The notes under the pieces are model-generated. The model saw only the letters and a program-made list of their open reading frames with translations, did no database searches and was not told where the DNA came from. A stretch of 64,000 nucleotides of DNA from assembly GCA_020465985.1 (NCBI GenBank), contig JAANYP010000836.1:176249-240248 (forward strand), read 5' to 3'. This stretch comes from Centrapalus pauciflorus. Its lineage: Eukaryota > Streptophyta > Magnoliopsida > Asterales > Asteraceae. A program made the position numbers and the translations under genes. Below are positions 63,102-64,000 of the stretch, in pieces; position 1 is the first letter of the stretch; each line of letters starts with the position of its first letter.

Positions 63102-63984
63102 TTCAAAGAAATAAAGAAAATGAACAAATGAATGATCGATGAGTTATCAGTTGTCAGAATCAGATTAAATAAAGATTTTAAAGCTAAAAGCTAATGATAT
63201 TGCTATGATATAATTCTGGACAGGTTCAGATAAATTCTGAACAATGAACTAAAGATTTAAAGATATTGAAAGAGGGTCTCAGATTTGAAAAGGAAAGCCA
63301 GAGATCAGATTGACAAAGATTTAAAGATAAAATCCTGGGATAACTCAGGTGGTGGATTCTAATATGCTTGATAAAGACCACAGAACCAATGACTTATAGA
63401 TATTCAGCTTTACATGCGAGATTTCCGGTTGAGACATATTGTTGATGATAGATTAATTTGACATTCATATATGATCAGCTGGATTGTGACCTGTGCTCAC
63501 CATGGTTCGATGATGCGCTGTGGATCATGATAGCTATTTGATTTATCATTACGCATGACATTGTACTTACAGTTCATTTCAAATATTGCTATGAGTTTAT
63601 TGCTATCATGACCTTGATGAATTATGCTTTCATTATTGCTCACACCTTTGATATATTGATTCAGCTTAGAATGATTAGCTTTGACGGTCTATTGTTCTAG
63701 ACCATGTTTCACCAGTTCTAATGAACTTGGTAATGATACTCCGATGTTCTGCCATGTTGATTTACTGGTAGCTAGCCCAGTATGTGGCTGATCCCCACAA
63801 TTAAAGTGTGAGCGTGGCTTGAACATCATCTGGCTCTATGACTACTATGTCTCAATCATGAGTGGCTGTAGCGGCAGTCAAGACATATCACGCTAGACCC
63901 ATGATCCGCTTGATAATGCATGTAATCTGAAAATCTATATTCTCACTAAGCTTTGCTTACAGATGTTGTTTACACTTTTTACAG
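62362..63984 (+). other. putative intron inside right-hand LTR
   Basis: GTAAGAATT start, CACTAAGC...GCTTACAG branch region, TTTACACTTTTTACAG end; 1623 bp. Same architecture as 41803-43066. Confidence 0.4.
63040..63097. repeat. (AT)n microsatellite
   Basis: Uninterrupted AT dinucleotide run inside the LTR. Confidence 0.95.
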
Positions 63985-64000
63985 GAAAAGATAAAGGAAA

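Larger units (their letters stand above)
61950..64000 (+). repeat. gypsy-type LTR running off the window
   Basis: Begins TGTAACAACC. In order it shows TATA box TATATATAAA (62159-62168), a CT-rich start region (62217-62250), donor-like TTAAG|GTAAGAATT (62357-62370), an array of TCCGAA/TTCGGA words (62778-63000), an (AT)n tract (63040-63097), CACTAAGC and CTTAC (63943-63961) and acceptor-like TTTTTACAG|GAAAAG (63984). The order is the same as in the LTR at 41360 but sequences are otherwise different, so this is another family. The end lies outside the window. Confidence 0.75.

Overview
This 64 kb window is plant nuclear repeat DNA. I find no host single-copy gene. Nearly all of it is LTR retrotransposons of the Ty3/gypsy (chromovirus) and Ty1/copia (Sirevirus-like) types, with smaller Mutator-like, Helitron-like and SINE insertions. 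Strong AT richness, chromodomain-bearing gypsy integrases, initiator-Met primer sites and large copia elements with an extra 3' gene all point to a eudicot. The extra copia gene resembles ones I associate with Asteraceae genomes, but that family assignment is inference.

Left block (1-19571). The window opens in a plus-strand gypsy pol gene (RNase H tail, integrase, chromodomain) and its truncated 3' LTR. This abuts, head to head, a decayed minus-strand gypsy element (pol remnant, gag, primer site, complete 5' LTR ending at 7602). Directly after comes a plus-strand copia element (copia A) cut inside gag. It has a damaged gag, an almost complete pol, an extra gene (13966-18071) with a TATA-type promoter in front of it, a polypurine tract and a 3' LTR (18449-19571).

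Middle block (19572-39138). This is AT-rich graveyard DNA. It holds a 2.3 kb Mutator-like element with 9 bp target duplications (21790-24086), decayed copia pieces, a SINE with a 16 bp target duplication, and several short elements made of repeated palindromic words. It also holds a complete non-coding LTR element (30495-35258, minus strand, GTATT target duplication, Lys-type primer site) carrying a 47/48 bp minisatellite, a 518 bp foldback element with 9 bp target duplications, a small Helitron, and a remnant of another gypsy LTR.

Right block (39139-64000). It is nested four levels deep. A gypsy-type LTR (39139-39667 plus 60624-61949) was hit by copia B (39668-60618, CTCCT duplication). Copia B's gag was then hit by a gypsy element (41360-48790, GCAGC duplication). 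That inner gypsy kept gag and the chromodomain end but lost the enzyme core, yet its two LTRs differ at only about four positions by eye. The copia B LTRs differ at about eleven of 656 positions, so LTR divergence agrees with the nesting order. Another gypsy-type LTR starts at 61950 and runs off the window.

Most interesting themes: (1) both copia elements carry a large extra gene of the same kind after RNase H, apparently expressed in two different ways, by a TATA promoter in copia A and by a splice acceptor two bases before the ATG in copia B; (2) gypsy-type LTRs share a conserved intron-like architecture inside the LTR; (3) many unrelated elements contain dense arrays of short palindromic CpG words; (4) the inner gypsy is a recently mobile gag-plus-chromodomain parasite; (5) copia B contains an organelle-like segment.
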